Source: Candidatus Poseidoniaceae archaeon
Lineage (GTDB): Archaea; Thermoplasmatota; Poseidoniia; Poseidoniales; Poseidoniaceae
DNA: 6,956 nucleotides
Direction: 5' to 3'
Assembly (NCBI GenBank): GCA_022452125.1
Contig: JAKURJ010000089.1
Location: 1 to 6,956 of the forward strand
Shown here piece by piece: positions 6,380-6,956 of this stretch (the first letter of the stretch is position 1; every line of letters begins with the position of its first letter). Both the position numbers and the translations under genes were made by a program. The notes below the pieces were generated by a model, which was not told the DNA's origin, made no database searches, and saw only the letters and a list, made by a program, of their open reading frames with translations.

Positions 6380-6398
6380 ATAGGTTTCAAAAACCTGT
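6380..6398 (+). repeat. Short hairpin between the PH-like and TPR genes
   Basis: AGGTTT (6382-6387) and AAACCT (6391-6396) pair perfectly across a three-base loop. The stem extends by a G-T wobble and an A-T pair to eight positions. It fills much of the 38-base gap, just after the PH-like gene's stop. It could be a 3'-end or processing hairpin, but no T-run follows, which argues against a typical archaeal terminator. Confidence 0.45.
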
Positions 6399-6414
6399 TC
6401 TCTAAGGCGCTGAC

Positions 6415-6930
6415 ATGAGCGACCTAATCCAACAGGCAGGGATGGCCCTGTCAAGTGGACAATTTACCGAAGCTATGGAATTATTTGACCAAGCAAGAGA
6501 AGCAGAACCTGACAACGCAGTAGCGCATTACGGATGGGCTGAATCAGCATTCATGCGCCTGTCAATGGACATGGAAGAAGATGTTCCTGCCGGTAAAATC
6601 ATGCAGGTCTACAAGAAAGCAATGCAGCTCGATGAAGAGAACCTAGAATATGTTGCATCCTTCGCAAATTTCTGCCTAGATTGTGGAAGGATCCCAATGG
6701 CTATCAAAGAATATCAACGCCTAGAAAAGATGGCTTATTTGAACGAGATTCCAGTAGAGGACACATTGTTTGATGCTAGCAGACTAATCGTTGATGCTAT
6801 CGAGAGAGTTGGACAACCAATGGACAATCCAATGATTCAGCCATGGCTAAGACAGGCTTTGGTCTGGGCTGTTGGTGGCCTAGGATATTCCGCAGAAGAG
6901 GCGGTAAAGATGCTTGCTTCAGATGAGTGA
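6415..6930 (+). CDS. Small TPR-repeat protein
   Basis: The product has 171 residues, no signal peptide and no membrane segment, so it is a soluble protein. Residues 4-35 form a clear TPR helix pair (AGMALSSGQFTEAMELFDQA, then EAEPDNAVAHYGWAESAF, with the usual G, A, F, A and P positions). A second pair lies at about 62-108, where MQVYKKAMQLDEENLEYVASF is followed by CGRIPMAIKEYQRLEKM. The rest is helical, acidic and ends in EEAVKMLASDE. TPR domains mediate protein-protein contacts, and the partner is not visible. The ATG at 6415 is the first in-frame start. Only a weak AAGG (6404-6407) precedes it, unlike the strong sites of the neighbouring genes, so translation may be weaker or follow from a leaderless or processed transcript. 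It follows the PH-like gene by 38 bases, so the two may be co-transcribed. Confidence 0.85.
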   Translation: MSDLIQQAGMALSSGQFTEAMELFDQAREAEPDNAVAHYGWAESAFMRLSMDMEEDVPAGKIMQVYKKAMQLDEENLEYVASFANFCLDCGRIPMAIKEYQRLEKMAYLNEIPVEDTLFDASRLIVDAIERVGQPMDNPMIQPWLRQALVWAVGGLGYSAEEAVKMLASDE

Positions 6931-6956
6931 GGTGCATCGCATGGGGAAGGCGCGTA
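6923..6956 (+). CDS. Start of a further gene, cut by the window edge
   Basis: An open frame runs off the right end. Two starts are possible. ATG at 6941 (MGKAR...) has GAGGTG (6929-6934) six bases upstream, the same site type used by the other genes. ATG at 6923 (MSEVHRMGKAR...) would overlap the TPR stop by eight bases and give the MSE-type start common here, but it lacks a ribosome binding site. I favour 6941. Too little is visible to name a product. Confidence 0.4.
   Translation, partial: MSEVHRMGKAR

Noticed and set aside
6380..6398. Hairpin as an intrinsic terminator
   Set aside because: No T-run follows the stem. Archaeal termination mainly depends on T-rich tracts, so it is listed only as a hairpin.

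Overview
The window carries a dense, single-strand block of plus-strand protein genes with almost no intergenic DNA. It reads as an archaeal chromosome fragment. The best guess is a planktonic marine euryarchaeote of the Poseidoniia type (Marine Group II) or a relative. This rests on the style of the proteins: short acidic N-termini beginning MSE/MSD, Asp/Gly-rich calcium-binding repeats in a membrane protein, and strong GGAGG-type ribosome binding sites with ATGA overlaps. It is an inference from style, because no rRNA, tRNA or marker gene is present.

Bases 1-4170 hold four consecutive ABC-2-type exporter genes in the order ATPase (5' truncated), permease, ATPase, permease. Each next start abuts or overlaps the previous stop, and each is preceded by a good Shine-Dalgarno sequence. 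The first permease has an acidic cytoplasmic tail. The second has an insertion of about 135 residues between its first and second membrane segments, on the predicted outside face, with Asp-rich repeats of the thrombospondin type 3/EF-hand kind and a cysteine pair.

Bases 4170-5297 encode a very tryptophan-rich soluble protein, translationally coupled to the second permease. It weakly resembles the CrtC/AttH lipocalin-like fold. The five genes probably form one operon, and a role in moving or handling a lipid-like or hydrophobic compound is a reasonable hypothesis, not a demonstrated one.

Bases 5357-6376, after a 59-base gap, encode a membrane protein with about four membrane segments and a bacterial-PH-like domain at the C-terminus. 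Bases 6415-6930, after a 38-base gap, encode a small TPR protein. A further gene starts at the right edge and is cut after a few codons. The only two intergenic gaps each contain a short inverted repeat and no clear promoter. I saw no RNA gene, mobile element, CRISPR array or minus-strand gene.
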